Below, piece by piece: positions 55,719-64,000 of a stretch of 64,000 nt of DNA; the first letter of the stretch is position 1, and each line of letters starts with the position of its first letter. The position numbers and the translations under genes were made by a program. The notes beneath the pieces are model-generated. The model was given only the letters and a program-made list of their open reading frames with translations, had not been told where the DNA came from and did no database searches. The DNA is taken from NCBI RefSeq assembly GCF_022370755.2, contig NZ_CP092364.2, positions 4,216,001 through 4,280,000 of the forward strand, read 5' to 3'. This DNA is from Mycolicibacterium goodii (GTDB lineage: Bacteria; Actinomycetota; Actinomycetes; Mycobacteriales; Mycobacteriaceae).

Positions 55719-57746
55719 ATGCGCTATGTCGTTACCGGCGGTACCGGGTTTATCGGCCGACGGGTGGTATCGGGAATCCTGGCCCGCGACACCACCGCCG
55801 AGGTATGGGTACTGGTGCGCCGTGAGTCGCTCACCCGCTTCGAACATCTGGCCCAGCACTGGTCCGATCGCGCGAAACCCCTGGTCGGTGACCTGACCGC
55901 GGACGATCTCGGGCTCACCGACATCGACGTGGGCGACCTCGGGGACATCGCGCACGTGGTGCACTGCGCGGCGATCTACGACATCACCGTCGACGAAGCC
56001 GCGCAACGGACCGCCAACGTCGACGGCACCAGGGCCGTGATTGCTCTCGCGCGTCGCCTTGGCGCCACGTTGCACCACGTGTCGTCGATCGCGGTCGCCG
56101 GAGACCACCGCGGCGTGTTCACCGAAGACGACTTCGACATCGCACAGGATTTGCCGACGCCGTATCACCAGACCAAATTCGAGGCCGAGATGCTGGTGCG
56201 CGCGGCCACCGACGTGCGTCACCGCATCTACCGGCCCGCGGTGGTGGTCGGCGACTCCCGCACCGGCGAGATGGACAAGATCGACGGGCCGTACTACTTC
56301 TTCGGGATGCTGGCGCGGCTCGCGGCGCTGCCGAGGTGGACGCCCATGGCGCTGCCCGACACCGGCCGCACCAACGTCGTACCGGTCGACTTCGTCGCCG
56401 AGGCACTGGTCCACCTCATGCACGTCGAGGGGCGGGACGGTCAGACATTCCACCTGACCGCACCGAATACGGTTGGGCTGGTCGACATCTACCGCGGCGT
56501 CGCCGAGGCCGCAGGTCTGCCGCCGCTGCGCGCAGAGCTGCCGCACGCCACCGCGGCGCCCGTGCTGAACGTGCGTGGTCGCGGCAGGGCGGTGCGCAAC
56601 ATGGTGGCGACGCAACTGGGTATTCCTGGCGAGGTGTTCGACGTCGTCGAACTCCGGCCGACATTCACCTGCGACAACGCCGACGACGCGCTGCGCGGCA
56701 CCGGGATCGCGGCACCCGAATTCGCCTCGTACGCGCCGAAACTCTGGAAGTACTGGGCGGAGCACCTCGACCCGGAACGATCCCGCCGCGACGATCCCGC
56801 CGGGCCGCTGGTCGGCAAGCATGTGATCATCACCGGCGCGTCGAGCGGCATCGGCCGCGCCTCGGCGATCGCGGCCGCCGAGCGGGGCGCGGTCGTGTTC
56901 GCGTTGGCCCGCAACGGTGAGGCGCTCGACGAGCTGATCGCCGAGATCCGGGCGAACGGTGGACAGGCACACGCGTTCACATGCGACGTCACCGACTCCG
57001 CGTCGGTCGAACACACCGTGAAGGACATCCTCGGCCGGTTCGATCATGTCGACTATCTCGTGAACAACGCGGGACGCTCGATCCGCCGGTCCGTGGTGAA
57101 CTCGACCGACCGGCTGCACGACTACGAGCGCGTCATGGCGGTCAACTACTTCGGCGCGGTCCGCATGGTGCTGGCACTGCTGCCGCACTGGCGCGAACGC
57201 CGCTTCGGGCACGTGGTCAACGTCTCGAGCGCGGGAGTTCAGGCACACACGCCGAAGTACAGTGCTTACCTGCCCAGCAAGGCCGCGCTGGACGCGTTCG
57301 CCGACGTGGTGTCCACCGAAACCCTCTCCGACCACATCACTTTCACCAACATCCACATGCCCCTGGTGAAGACGCCGATGATCGCGCCGTCACGCAGACT
57401 CAACCCGGTGCCGCCGATCAGCGCCGAACATGCCGCGGCCATGGTGGTGCGGGGTCTGGTCGAGAAACCGCCGAGGATCGACACACCGCTTGGCACGTTC
57501 GCCGACTTCGGCAACTACCTCACACCACGGGTGGCCCGCCGGTTCCTGCACCAGCTCTACCTCGGCTATCCCGATTCGGCGGCCGCGCGCGGGCTGGCCG
57601 AGGCCGAGTCCTCACCTCCGCCCGCCGCCTCGCCGCAACGACGACCGAAGCGGCCGGCGCGGAGCCGTCCGGGCGTCCGGGTACCGCGGGCTGTCGGACT
57701 TCCCGTCAAGCGGGCGGTGCGAGCGTTGCCCGGCGTGCACTGGTAG
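55719..57746 (+). CDS. acrA1: Two-domain NAD(P)-dependent fatty acyl-CoA/aldehyde reductase-like protein
   Basis: 675 aa. N-terminal extended SDR (about 1-335: YVVTGGTGFIGRRVV, VVHCAAIYD, and the YHQTKFEAE active site) and a C-terminal classical SDR (from 366: GKHVIITGASSGIGRASA, NNAGRSIRRS, catalytic Y517 and K521 in YLPSK). This is the structure of AcrA1 (Rv3391). Related two-domain proteins reduce fatty acyl-CoA to aldehyde/alcohol for wax or mycolic-type lipids. ATG 55719 begins the Rossmann fold; ATG 55710 is 3 codons longer. A Pro/Arg-rich C-tail is present. Confidence 0.92.
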   Translation: MRYVVTGGTGFIGRRVVSGILARDTTAEVWVLVRRESLTRFEHLAQHWSDRAKPLVGDLTADDLGLTDIDVGDLGDIAHVVHCAAIYDITVDEAAQRTANVDGTRAVIALARRLGATLHHVSSIAVAGDHRGVFTEDDFDIAQDLPTPYHQTKFEAEMLVRAATDVRHRIYRPAVVVGDSRTGEMDKIDGPYYFFGMLARLAALPRWTPMALPDTGRTNVVPVDFVAEALVHLMHVEGRDGQTFHLTAPNTVGLVDIYRGVAEAAGLPPLRAELPHATAAPVLNVRGRGRAVRNMVATQLGIPGEVFDVVELRPTFTCDNADDALRGTGIAAPEFASYAPKLWKYWAEHLDPERSRRDDPAGPLVGKHVIITGASSGIGRASAIAAAERGAVVFALARNGEALDELIAEIRANGGQAHAFTCDVTDSASVEHTVKDILGRFDHVDYLVNNAGRSIRRSVVNSTDRLHDYERVMAVNYFGAVRMVLALLPHWRERRFGHVVNVSSAGVQAHTPKYSAYLPSKAALDAFADVVSTETLSDHITFTNIHMPLVKTPMIAPSRRLNPVPPISAEHAAAMVVRGLVEKPPRIDTPLGTFADFGNYLTPRVARRFLHQLYLGYPDSAAARGLAEAESSPPPAASPQRRPKRPARSRPGVRVPRAVGLPVKRAVRALPGVHW

Positions 57747-57790
57747 TCGGCATTTGAGCCAGACATCCGCGGCGACCTATCGTTGGCGGC

Positions 57791-58840
57791 GTGACACCGA
57801 TGCCCGTGTTCGCCGATGTCGACACCGGTGTCGACGACGCGATGGCCCTCGCCTACCTGCTGGCCAGCTCCGATGCCGACCTCGTCGGTATCGCGTCGAC
57901 TGCGGGAAACATTGGGGTGCAACAGGTCTGCATCAACAATCTGGGCCTGCTGGAGCTGTGCCGGGCACCCGGCATCCCGGTGTCGTGCGGTGCCGAGCAA
58001 CCGCTGAAGGCTCCGCTGCGCACCGCCGAGGACACCCACGGTCCCGAAGGTCTCGGTTACGCGCGGCTCCCGGCCACCGGCCGAACGCTGACGACATACG
58101 ACGCCGCCGAGGCCTGGGTCCGTGCGGCGCACGCATACCCCGGTGAGCTGATCGGGTTGGCCACCGGACCGCTGACCAACCTGGCCCTGGCCATGCGCGC
58201 CGAGCCCGCGCTGCCCAAGCTGCTGCGTCGCCTGGTGATCATGGGCGGCGCCTTCGACTACAAGGGCAACACCACGCCGGTTGCCGAGTGGAACATCAGC
58301 GTCGACCCCGAATCGGCCGCCGAGGTGTTCGGCGGGTGGGACGCCGCCTGGGATGACGAGGCGCCGGCCCACATCCCGATCGTGCTGGGTCTCAACCTCA
58401 CCGAGAACATCGCGATGACGCCGGCCCTGCTGAACCGGTTGGCGACGGCGGCCGGGTCCCCCTCCACGGCGATGAGCGTCCGAGATGAGCGAGGCACCCG
58501 GTCGGCGGCGGCCAATCCGTTGATCCGCGTGCTCGAAGATGCGATGCGCTTCTACTTCGAGTTCCACTTCGACACCGGCGACGGGTACCTCGCGCACTTG
58601 CACGATCCACTGGCGGCCGCGGTCGCACTCGACCCCGAGTTGGTGCGGTACCGGCAGACGACGGTTGACGTCGAACTCGCCGGCACGCTGACCCGCGGGA
58701 TGACGGTGGCCGACTGGCGCGGGCACTGGGGACGGCGGCCCAACGCGCTCGTGGGCATGGAGGTCGACCCGACGGTGTTCTTCGACCGGTTCATCTCCCG
58801 GGTCGGCGCGTTCGCGCAGCGCCTGGCCGCTCACTCGTAG
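57791..58840 (+). CDS. iunH: Inosine-uridine preferring nucleoside hydrolase
   Basis: 349 aa. The Asp cluster DVDTGVDDAMALAYLL (D9, D11, D15, D16) is the calcium-binding site. ATGPLTNLALAMR, IMGGAFDYKGNTTPVAEWNISVDPESA and HDPLAAAVALDPEL with active-site His/Asp are further signatures. It splits ribonucleosides for purine/pyrimidine salvage. GTG 57791 is used, with ATG 57800 possible. It corresponds to Rv3393 and stands 45 bp after acrA1, perhaps cotranscribed. Confidence 0.95.
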   Translation: MTPMPVFADVDTGVDDAMALAYLLASSDADLVGIASTAGNIGVQQVCINNLGLLELCRAPGIPVSCGAEQPLKAPLRTAEDTHGPEGLGYARLPATGRTLTTYDAAEAWVRAAHAYPGELIGLATGPLTNLALAMRAEPALPKLLRRLVIMGGAFDYKGNTTPVAEWNISVDPESAAEVFGGWDAAWDDEAPAHIPIVLGLNLTENIAMTPALLNRLATAAGSPSTAMSVRDERGTRSAAANPLIRVLEDAMRFYFEFHFDTGDGYLAHLHDPLAAAVALDPELVRYRQTTVDVELAGTLTRGMTVADWRGHWGRRPNALVGMEVDPTVFFDRFISRVGAFAQRLAAHS

Positions 58841-58863
58841 TTCATTCAGATAGTCATTCAGCT

Positions 58864-60441
58864 CTATTCATAAGCCCCCTCCAGGTACCACCGTCGTTGC
58901 CGGTAACACAGCAGCAGCGCCAGCGCGTCCTCGCCGTCACCGAGCAACACCTGCGCCCGCGCCGTGCGCCCCGTGCCGCGGTTCTCCGGATCCCACCACC
59001 GTTCGTCGACCGGCCAGGGCCCGGCCCACCAGCGCAGGGGCCCGTCGCGTTTCCCCGCACCCGACAGCCGCGACGGATCGGACGAGAACAACCCCCGGCT
59101 GGTCACCCGAACCAGATTTCCTTGTGCGTCAAGAAGTTCCACCGGATCGTCGAGCAGCACGGTCGGCGACGGCTCGGGCAGCTGACCGGGCCACGGCTGT
59201 CGCGGGTCGGCCTGGGGCACCGGCTCGTCCCCCAGCGCGGTGAACGTGATGCGCTCGGCAGGTCCCCGCCCACCGCTGAGCACCGGCACCTGTACGGCCT
59301 CCGGCCCGAGCAGGCCCTGCACCCGCACCAGGGCACGCCTGGCCCGCAGCCGGTCCTCTTCGCCGATACCGCCCCACAACGGCAGCTGCAGCGCCGCCGA
59401 CGAGACCACCTCCACCGGACGCAGTCGCAGCACCGTGATCGGCGCGCTGGGCCGGTCGTCGGTCCGGCGGTTCAGCCAGCCGTCCAACTGCCAGCGCACT
59501 CGGTCGGCGGTGGCGTCCTCGGTCAGCGGTTCCGCGCACCGCCAGACCCGTTCCAGTTGTTCACCGTTGGCGGTGACCGCGTGGATGGCCAGCCGGGTGC
59601 AGCCGACACCGGCCGCTTCCAGGCTGCGATGCAGGGTGACCGCGAGTGAGCGTCCCGCGAAAGCCGCGGTATCCACCCGCTCGATCGGTGGATCGCAATC
59701 CAGCACCGCGTCGAGTTCGGCTGCCGGATCCCGTCCGGAGGGCGCCCGGGCCGGCTCGCCACGCGCGAACCGGTGGGCGACCACCGCGTCGGCGCCGAAC
59801 CGCGAGGCCACATCGGTACGTGACAGCGCCGCGAACTGCCCCAGGGTTCGGATACCCATGCGCCACAACAGATCCGCCAACGCGTCACGATCCGGCGCGG
59901 CGAGCGCGGGTTCGGTGGCCAGCTGGCGGATGGACAGATCGGACAGAAACGACGCGTCTTTTCCCGGCGCGAGGATCCGTCCGGCCCTGGCCGCGAAGAC
60001 CGCTGTGGACAGTTGATCGGCGATGCCGACCTGACACTCCACCCCTGTCGCCGCCACCGCGTCGACGAGCCGTTCGGCCGCAGCGTCCTCGGACCCGAAG
60101 TAGCGGGCCGCGCCCCGCACCGACAACACCAGCAGGCCCGGTCGCAGCACCTCGGCACGCGGCACAAGTTCGTCGACCGCGGCGGTCACCCGCTCGAAAT
60201 GCCGGGCGTCCCTGGCCGGATCCGCCGTCACGACATGCAGATCCGGGCAGCGGGCCTGCGCCTCCCGCCGCCGCAGACCGCGGCGCACACCGGCCGCGCG
60301 CGCCGCAGCGGAACACGCGATGACCCGGTTGGCCAGCGTGACCGCGATCGGGACCGTCGGCGGCAGCCCCGCCGCACCGGCCGCGGCGACCGCGGGCCAG
60401 TCCATGCACCACAGGGCGAGCACCCTGGAACCCACGGGCAT
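58864..60441 (-). CDS. imuB: Mutasome adaptor protein, catalytically inactive Y-family polymerase
   Basis: 525 aa. Y-family fold starts VLALWCMDWPAVAAAG. The usual second carboxylate motif (SIDE) is replaced by SVRGAARYFGSED, which fits the known loss of polymerase activity. A beta-clamp-binding motif QLPLW stands at residues 352-356. ImuB links DnaE2 to the beta clamp and ImuA'. It starts 3 bp after the imuA' stop. Corresponds to Rv3394c. SOS-induced from the box upstream of imuA'. Confidence 0.95.
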   Translation of the reverse strand: MPVGSRVLALWCMDWPAVAAAGAAGLPPTVPIAVTLANRVIACSAAARAAGVRRGLRRREAQARCPDLHVVTADPARDARHFERVTAAVDELVPRAEVLRPGLLVLSVRGAARYFGSEDAAAERLVDAVAATGVECQVGIADQLSTAVFAARAGRILAPGKDASFLSDLSIRQLATEPALAAPDRDALADLLWRMGIRTLGQFAALSRTDVASRFGADAVVAHRFARGEPARAPSGRDPAAELDAVLDCDPPIERVDTAAFAGRSLAVTLHRSLEAAGVGCTRLAIHAVTANGEQLERVWRCAEPLTEDATADRVRWQLDGWLNRRTDDRPSAPITVLRLRPVEVVSSAALQLPLWGGIGEEDRLRARRALVRVQGLLGPEAVQVPVLSGGRGPAERITFTALGDEPVPQADPRQPWPGQLPEPSPTVLLDDPVELLDAQGNLVRVTSRGLFSSDPSRLSGAGKRDGPLRWWAGPWPVDERWWDPENRGTGRTARAQVLLGDGEDALALLLCYRQRRWYLEGAYE

Positions 60442-60444
60442 GGT

Positions 60445-61152
60445 CTAACCGCCTACCGCCTGCACCGGCCCGAGGGACCGCCCCCTGCTGCGCATCGTCA
60501 ACCGGATCCGGCCGATCCGGCCGCGCCCCGGCGTCGGCTCACCCCGGCCCGCACCGGTCACCTCGTAACCGCAGACCCTGGCCTCCAGCCGGGCCGATGC
60601 CCCCTGCCAGTCCCCGTCGGTCACCAGCAGTGTGCAGCCTTTCTGCCTGGCACGCGCCGCCATCACCCGTGTCCGGCTCGGCGGAACCGAGCGACCACCC
60701 AGCCCGAGCACCACCAGATCCATCCCGTCCATCAGCACCGAGGCCACCTCGACGGGATCTGCACCCGGATCGGGGATGACCGCGAGACGGCTCAGGTCAG
60801 CCCCCATCTCGGCCGCTGCCAGCAGCCCGACATCGGGCTGGCCGACGATGACGGCATGGCCGCCCGCGGCCGTCACCGCCGCGACCATGCCCAGCGTCAA
60901 CGACCTGGCGCCTCTCGCGACTGCGACCGTTCCGCGCGGCAACGTCCTCGGCAACTGCTCCGGCTCGGCATCCTCCTGCGATTCGGGACGCCTCAGCAAA
61001 GATTCAGGCGGTGAAATGAAATCATCGGACCTGGTCAGATCACGATGCGAAGAACTCACCTTCGCCGAGACCGACGCCATCTTGCGACGGAGGTGTTCTA
61101 CCTGCTCAGCACGGGTCAACCGGCGCACATCAAGGTCAGCCGCAGCTGTCAC
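60445..61152 (-). CDS. imuA': Mutasome protein ImuA'
   Basis: 235 aa RecA/SulA-like fold protein without a clear Walker A. The core is [69 protein letters not shown] 61152, 37 bp after the SOS box. With ImuB and DnaE2 it mediates damage tolerance and induced mutagenesis. Corresponds to Rv3395c. In M. tuberculosis a DnaE2-ImuB-ImuA' pathway drives UV- and drug-induced mutation. Confidence 0.93.
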   Translation of the reverse strand: MTAAADLDVRRLTRAEQVEHLRRKMASVSAKVSSSHRDLTRSDDFISPPESLLRRPESQEDAEPEQLPRTLPRGTVAVARGARSLTLGMVAAVTAAGGHAVIVGQPDVGLLAAAEMGADLSRLAVIPDPGADPVEVASVLMDGMDLVVLGLGGRSVPPSRTRVMAARARQKGCTLLVTDGDWQGASARLEARVCGYEVTGAGRGEPTPGRGRIGRIRLTMRSRGRSLGPVQAVGG

Positions 61153-61188
61153 ACCAGCACCTCCCGCACCATCAGAATCCGATCATGT

Positions 61189-61204
61189 TCGAATGTATGT
61201 TCGA
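61189..61204. promoter_or_regulatory. LexA (SOS) box of imuA'-imuB
   Basis: TCGAATGTATGTTCGA differs from TCGAAC(N4)GTTCGA at one base. It lies 37 bp before the imuA' start. Confidence 0.88.
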
Positions 61205-61534
61205 TGGCTCGAGTAAACACCGGCCCACCGACACCGTCAAGCTGCCGATGGGCTCCGGCCAACGCGCCGCCGGTATGTCAGGCGCCCCTTCGGGCCCTCC
61301 GGGCGGGCCCGCCACCCGTCCGGAACGCACGCGCGGGAGCTGCCGGCAACGCAGCCAGCAAGAATGCCCCTGCGCCTGTTTCCGCAGTACGTTAAAGTCG
61401 GTGCACCAGAAACCCTCTTCGGGATGGGGCTGGGCCACGATCTGCGTTGCAAGGAGTGGGAATCCACACGCTTCACTGACGGATTCACCGAAGGCCAACT
61501 CTTGTCAACCAGGGGGACAGTGAGGACACCCACC
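61205..61534. other. Gene-free region between SOS box and lipoprotein gene
   Basis: 330 bp. It holds a GC-rich inverted element (GGGCCCTCCGGGCGGGCCC, about 61292-61310). A short open frame 61185-61523 on + has no ribosome site, runs through the SOS box and shows no recognisable protein, so it is not called. The promoter of the lipoprotein is expected near 61430-61500. Confidence 0.5.
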
Positions 61535-61825
61535 ATGAAACAGTTGACCCGTCGGCTCACCGTCATCGCAGGCGGTGCGGCAGTCATCGGGATGATCTCG
61601 TTCACCGCGGCGTGCGGTACCGAAGAAGAGGCACCCGAGACCACCACGCCGACCACCACCACGACGACCACCACCACGTCGCCGGCCGAAACCCCGGCGC
61701 CGCCGCCACCGGTCGAGCCGACAGAGAAGTCGATCAACCCCACCGGCGGCAACCTGTTCACGCCTTCGGTGAGGGCGCCCGGCCCGCAGACGGCCATCCC
61801 GGGTAACCGCGAGAACACCGGATAG
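61535..61825 (+). CDS. Small lipoprotein of unknown function
   Basis: 96 aa. RRLTVIAGGAAVIGMISFTAAC gives a signal peptide with lipobox FTAAC. The mature protein is a Thr-rich low-complexity stretch (TTTPTTTTTTTTTSP) and Pro/Glu-rich tail without a domain. GAGGA stands about 8 nt before the ATG. GTG 61520 is an alternative start. A surface-exposed spacer-like or glycosylated peptide is possible. Confidence 0.75.
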   Translation: MKQLTRRLTVIAGGAAVIGMISFTAACGTEEEAPETTTPTTTTTTTTTSPAETPAPPPPVEPTEKSINPTGGNLFTPSVRAPGPQTAIPGNRENTG

Positions 61826-61862
61826 TCGACGCTCGACACCACTGACCTGAAGCCGCTGCGGT

Positions 61863-63515
61863 ATGGCTGGTAATAGACGTCACGCCGGCGTATCCATCAG
61901 ACACCCCGGCGGCTTCAGGCACTGGTATACCCATTGGTCATTGGCGCTGATCATGATCGGCGCACTGTTGGTCGCCGATTTTCGGATCACATCGGAACCA
62001 GTTGGGCACGGGCCGGCTGAGATCGCCGGCCCGTACGCTCATCTGCTCGCTGCCTCAACCGATCTCGGCCCCGCCGACAGCGGGCCCGTTCAGCTGACCG
62101 TCACCCTCGACGGATCCCCCGACGCGCTGACGAAGTGGGCCCGCCAACACGGGCTGTCGGTGCGGTGGCGCCAGGGCGACCGGTGGGCGATCGTCGAGGG
62201 TGCGCCCACCGCCATGGCAGCGGCCTTCGACGTCGACATCCACGACTACCGCGGCAGACGCGGTCAGGAGTTCTACGCCTCACCGCAGCAGCCGTCGATC
62301 CCAGAACCGGTGCGCGGCGAGGTCACCGAGGTCGGTCGGATCCTCGGCTACACCCCATACCGGATGAACGTTCCCGACCTGCAGCACCTGCCTGCCGAGG
62401 TGCCCGACCGCGGGCTCACGCCCCAGTTGCTGCTCAACACCTACAACTTGCGCGGCCTGGCCGAACAGGGCTACACCGGCAAGGGCCAGACCATCGTCAT
62501 CTTCGCGTTCGACGGGTTCGATCAGGCCGATCTCGACATGTATGCCACCACATTCGGCCTGCCCCGGTTCACCCCCATCCTGATCGGTGGACAGCCGAGT
62601 GCGCCGCGCGGCGAGACCACCATGGATCTCCAGGTGGCCCACGCCATCGCCCCCGATGCCCAGAAGGTGGTGATCAACGCGCGTCCCACGGTCGAGGGCG
62701 ACGGCGCCTACGAGAAGATCGGGCAGATGCTCGAAGACGCCGACAACCGGTTTCCCGGTGCGGTGTGGAGCTTTTCGATCGGCTGGGGCTGCGACAAGCT
62801 GCTCACCGCGGCCGACCTCGCGCCGGTGCGCTCGGCACTGGCCGCCGCGCACACCCGCGGCACCACGGCGTTCAACGCCAGCGGCGACCTGGCCGGCCTG
62901 GAATGCAAAGGCGGACAAGACTGGTCCTCGCCACCCGGCGACGACGACATCGGCCTGGACTCGGTCGCATCACTTCCCGAGATCACCGACGTAGGCGGCA
63001 CCACACTGTCCACCACCGCCGAAGGTGCCTGGCTCGCCGAACAGGCCTGGTTCGACGTCCCCCTTTCGCAGGGCACCGGCGGAGGCGTCTCGGCGTTGTT
63101 CGACCGTCCCGACTGGCAGCGCGGGTTTTCCGCCCCTGATGACGGTGGCGCGCCACGCCGCCTGACCCCTGACATCGCTGCGGTCGCCGATCCGTTCACG
63201 GGCGTGAAAATCGTTCTGAACAACCAGGTTCTGGTGGGCGGCGGCACGTCCCAGGCCGCTCCGCTGTGGGCCGGCATCGCCGCGGTCATGAACCAGTACC
63301 TCCTCGCCAACGGCGGTCGGCGCCTTGGTGATCTCAATCCACAGCTGTACCAGATCGCCCGTGGGGCAGCGCTTCCCGCGTTCCGGGATGTCACCCTGGG
63401 CGGCAACGCCGTGGCCACCGCGGGGCCGGGATACGACCTGGTGACCGGCCTCGGCACACCCGACACCGAGAACCTGGTGAAGAACCTTCTCGTCCTACAG
63501 AAGGCGAACCCATGA
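61863..63515 (+). CDS. S53-family (sedolisin / kumamolisin) serine-carboxyl peptidase, membrane-anchored
   Basis: 550 aa. An N-terminal membrane segment (LALIMIGALLVADF), the pro-domain (about 70-170) and the catalytic domain. E251 and D255 form ExxxD in GETTMDLQVAHAIAP, D342 is in NASGDLAG and S463 in GGGTSQAAPLWAG; these are the sedolisin triad and oxyanion Asp. The calcium site is expected in the C-terminal TLGGNAVATAGPGYDLVTGLG region. The serine motif reads GGTSQ in place of the common SGTS. Acts outside the membrane, optimally at acid pH by family. Its stop overlaps the next gene (ATGA). Confidence 0.92.
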   Translation: MAGNRRHAGVSIRHPGGFRHWYTHWSLALIMIGALLVADFRITSEPVGHGPAEIAGPYAHLLAASTDLGPADSGPVQLTVTLDGSPDALTKWARQHGLSVRWRQGDRWAIVEGAPTAMAAAFDVDIHDYRGRRGQEFYASPQQPSIPEPVRGEVTEVGRILGYTPYRMNVPDLQHLPAEVPDRGLTPQLLLNTYNLRGLAEQGYTGKGQTIVIFAFDGFDQADLDMYATTFGLPRFTPILIGGQPSAPRGETTMDLQVAHAIAPDAQKVVINARPTVEGDGAYEKIGQMLEDADNRFPGAVWSFSIGWGCDKLLTAADLAPVRSALAAAHTRGTTAFNASGDLAGLECKGGQDWSSPPGDDDIGLDSVASLPEITDVGGTTLSTTAEGAWLAEQAWFDVPLSQGTGGGVSALFDRPDWQRGFSAPDDGGAPRRLTPDIAAVADPFTGVKIVLNNQVLVGGGTSQAAPLWAGIAAVMNQYLLANGGRRLGDLNPQLYQIARGAALPAFRDVTLGGNAVATAGPGYDLVTGLGTPDTENLVKNLLVLQKANP

Positions 63516-64000
63516 CCCAACCGCCCGACAACACCGACGATGACACCGTTCCGACGACCGAGTGCCGTGTCTGCAAGGTCGACGTGCCCGCAGGCAAATA
63601 CTGCGGCCTGTGCGGCGTCCACCTCGACAAGGAACCCGGGGACGGCCCGGAGTGGTTGCGCGTCACGGCATCCTGCGTCGCACCCGAAGAACATCTGCTG
63701 AAACCCGCGATCACCAGTTCGCTGTTCCCCCATCTGTCGCACCGGTCCCGCATCCCGTTCCGGATCGCGATGGTGGTGTTGGTGGCGGGACTGGTCCTGT
63801 GCGCGTGGTTGCGTCTGCCCGCGGCCCTGATCGCGGTCGCCGCGCTCGGGCTACCGCTGTTGTTCGGAATCTATCTGCAGGAGTCCGACGCGTTCAGCGA
63901 TCTACCGAAGAGCACACTCGTGACGACGGCTGTGCTGGGCATCGCGCTGGGGGTCGGCTGGGTGTTTCTCACCGGCTCCATGATGGCCCGGTCCTACGGC
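63512..64000 (+). CDS. Zinc-ribbon membrane protein, N-terminal part (runs off window end)
   Basis: The first 163 codons are visible. An N-terminal zinc ribbon CRVCKVDVPAGKYCGLCG (two CxxC pairs) is followed by membrane helices (IAMVVLVAGLVLCAWLRL, ALIAVAALGLPLLFGIYL, TTAVLGIALGVGWVFLTG). The overall order resembles actinobacterial PrsW-like membrane proteins, but their conserved residues would lie beyond the window. Start ATG 63512 overlaps the S53 peptidase stop, so the two are cotranslated. Confidence 0.8.
   Translation, partial: MTQPPDNTDDDTVPTTECRVCKVDVPAGKYCGLCGVHLDKEPGDGPEWLRVTASCVAPEEHLLKPAITSSLFPHLSHRSRIPFRIAMVVLVAGLVLCAWLRLPAALIAVAALGLPLLFGIYLQESDAFSDLPKSTLVTTAVLGIALGVGWVFLTGSMMARSYG

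Noticed and set aside
61185..61523. 112-codon open frame upstream of the lipoprotein
   Set aside because: It starts within the SOS box, has no ribosome site and no homologous features.

Overview
The window is high-GC actinobacterial chromosome and almost certainly Mycolicibacterium (Mycobacterium) smegmatis or a very close relative. Grounds: an erm(38)-type macrolide methylase; the mfpE-D-C-B-A operon; the imuA'-imuB and dnaE2 mutasome genes with mycobacterial SOS boxes; a SAM-IV riboswitch before metY-metX; and gene order that, from memory, follows M. tuberculosis Rv3329 to Rv3395c with insertions and losses. No tRNA, rRNA, CRISPR array or insertion sequence was found. Genes are packed tightly, with many ATGA/GTGA overlaps, and several convergent pairs are separated by strong hairpins.

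Layout. 1-2265: divergent aldehyde dehydrogenase (cut by the window edge) and an AsnC regulator overlapping a class III aminotransferase. 2339-11221: a catabolic island not expected at this place in M. tuberculosis. It holds a branched-chain-type 2-oxoacid dehydrogenase (E1a, E1b, E2), enoyl-CoA hydratase, acyl-CoA ligase, FlK-like thioesterase, MFS transporter and a FadR-type GntR regulator. Copies of one operator (TGGYCNGACCA) precede its transcription units. 11396-17799: dacB1, nitronate monooxygenase, a guanidine-III riboswitch with an SMR guanidinium exporter, YihY, trpS, xthA and an alpha/beta hydrolase. 17870-23774: monomeric NADP isocitrate dehydrogenase, then a SAM-IV riboswitch, a Cys-containing upstream ORF, metY, metX and a methyltransferase. 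23779-29384: TetR/FAD-monooxygenase operon, divergent erm(38) with a leader peptide, DUF3017, folD and an old-yellow-enzyme-like oxidoreductase.

29391-39706: two membrane proteins, a double-FHA ABC exporter (Rv1747 type) and the mfp signalling operon ending in the gyrase-binding pentapeptide protein MfpA. 40011-44597: trmL, nitroreductase, a decayed HTH gene, and a LysR / barrel protein / exported FAD-oxidase cassette that looks less GC-rich than its surroundings. 44748-58840: dnaE2 with an SOS box, two divergent XRE-regulator/SDR pairs around a repeat-containing exported protein, an amino-acid permease with a tandem universal stress protein, acrA1 and a nucleoside hydrolase. 58864-64000: imuB and imuA' with a second SOS box, a small lipoprotein, an S53 (sedolisin) protease and a zinc-ribbon membrane protein cut by the window end.

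Three parts stand out. (1) The GntR-controlled island has an operator series readable by eye and a likely but unidentified acid substrate. (2) The metY leader carries SAM-IV followed by a Cys-Met-Cys-containing ORF and a hairpin, which looks like a two-input switch. (3) The erm(38) locus combines a leaderless leader peptide with a 128-residue C-terminal extension written antisense to its neighbours. No completely unknown multi-gene system could be shown from sequence alone.
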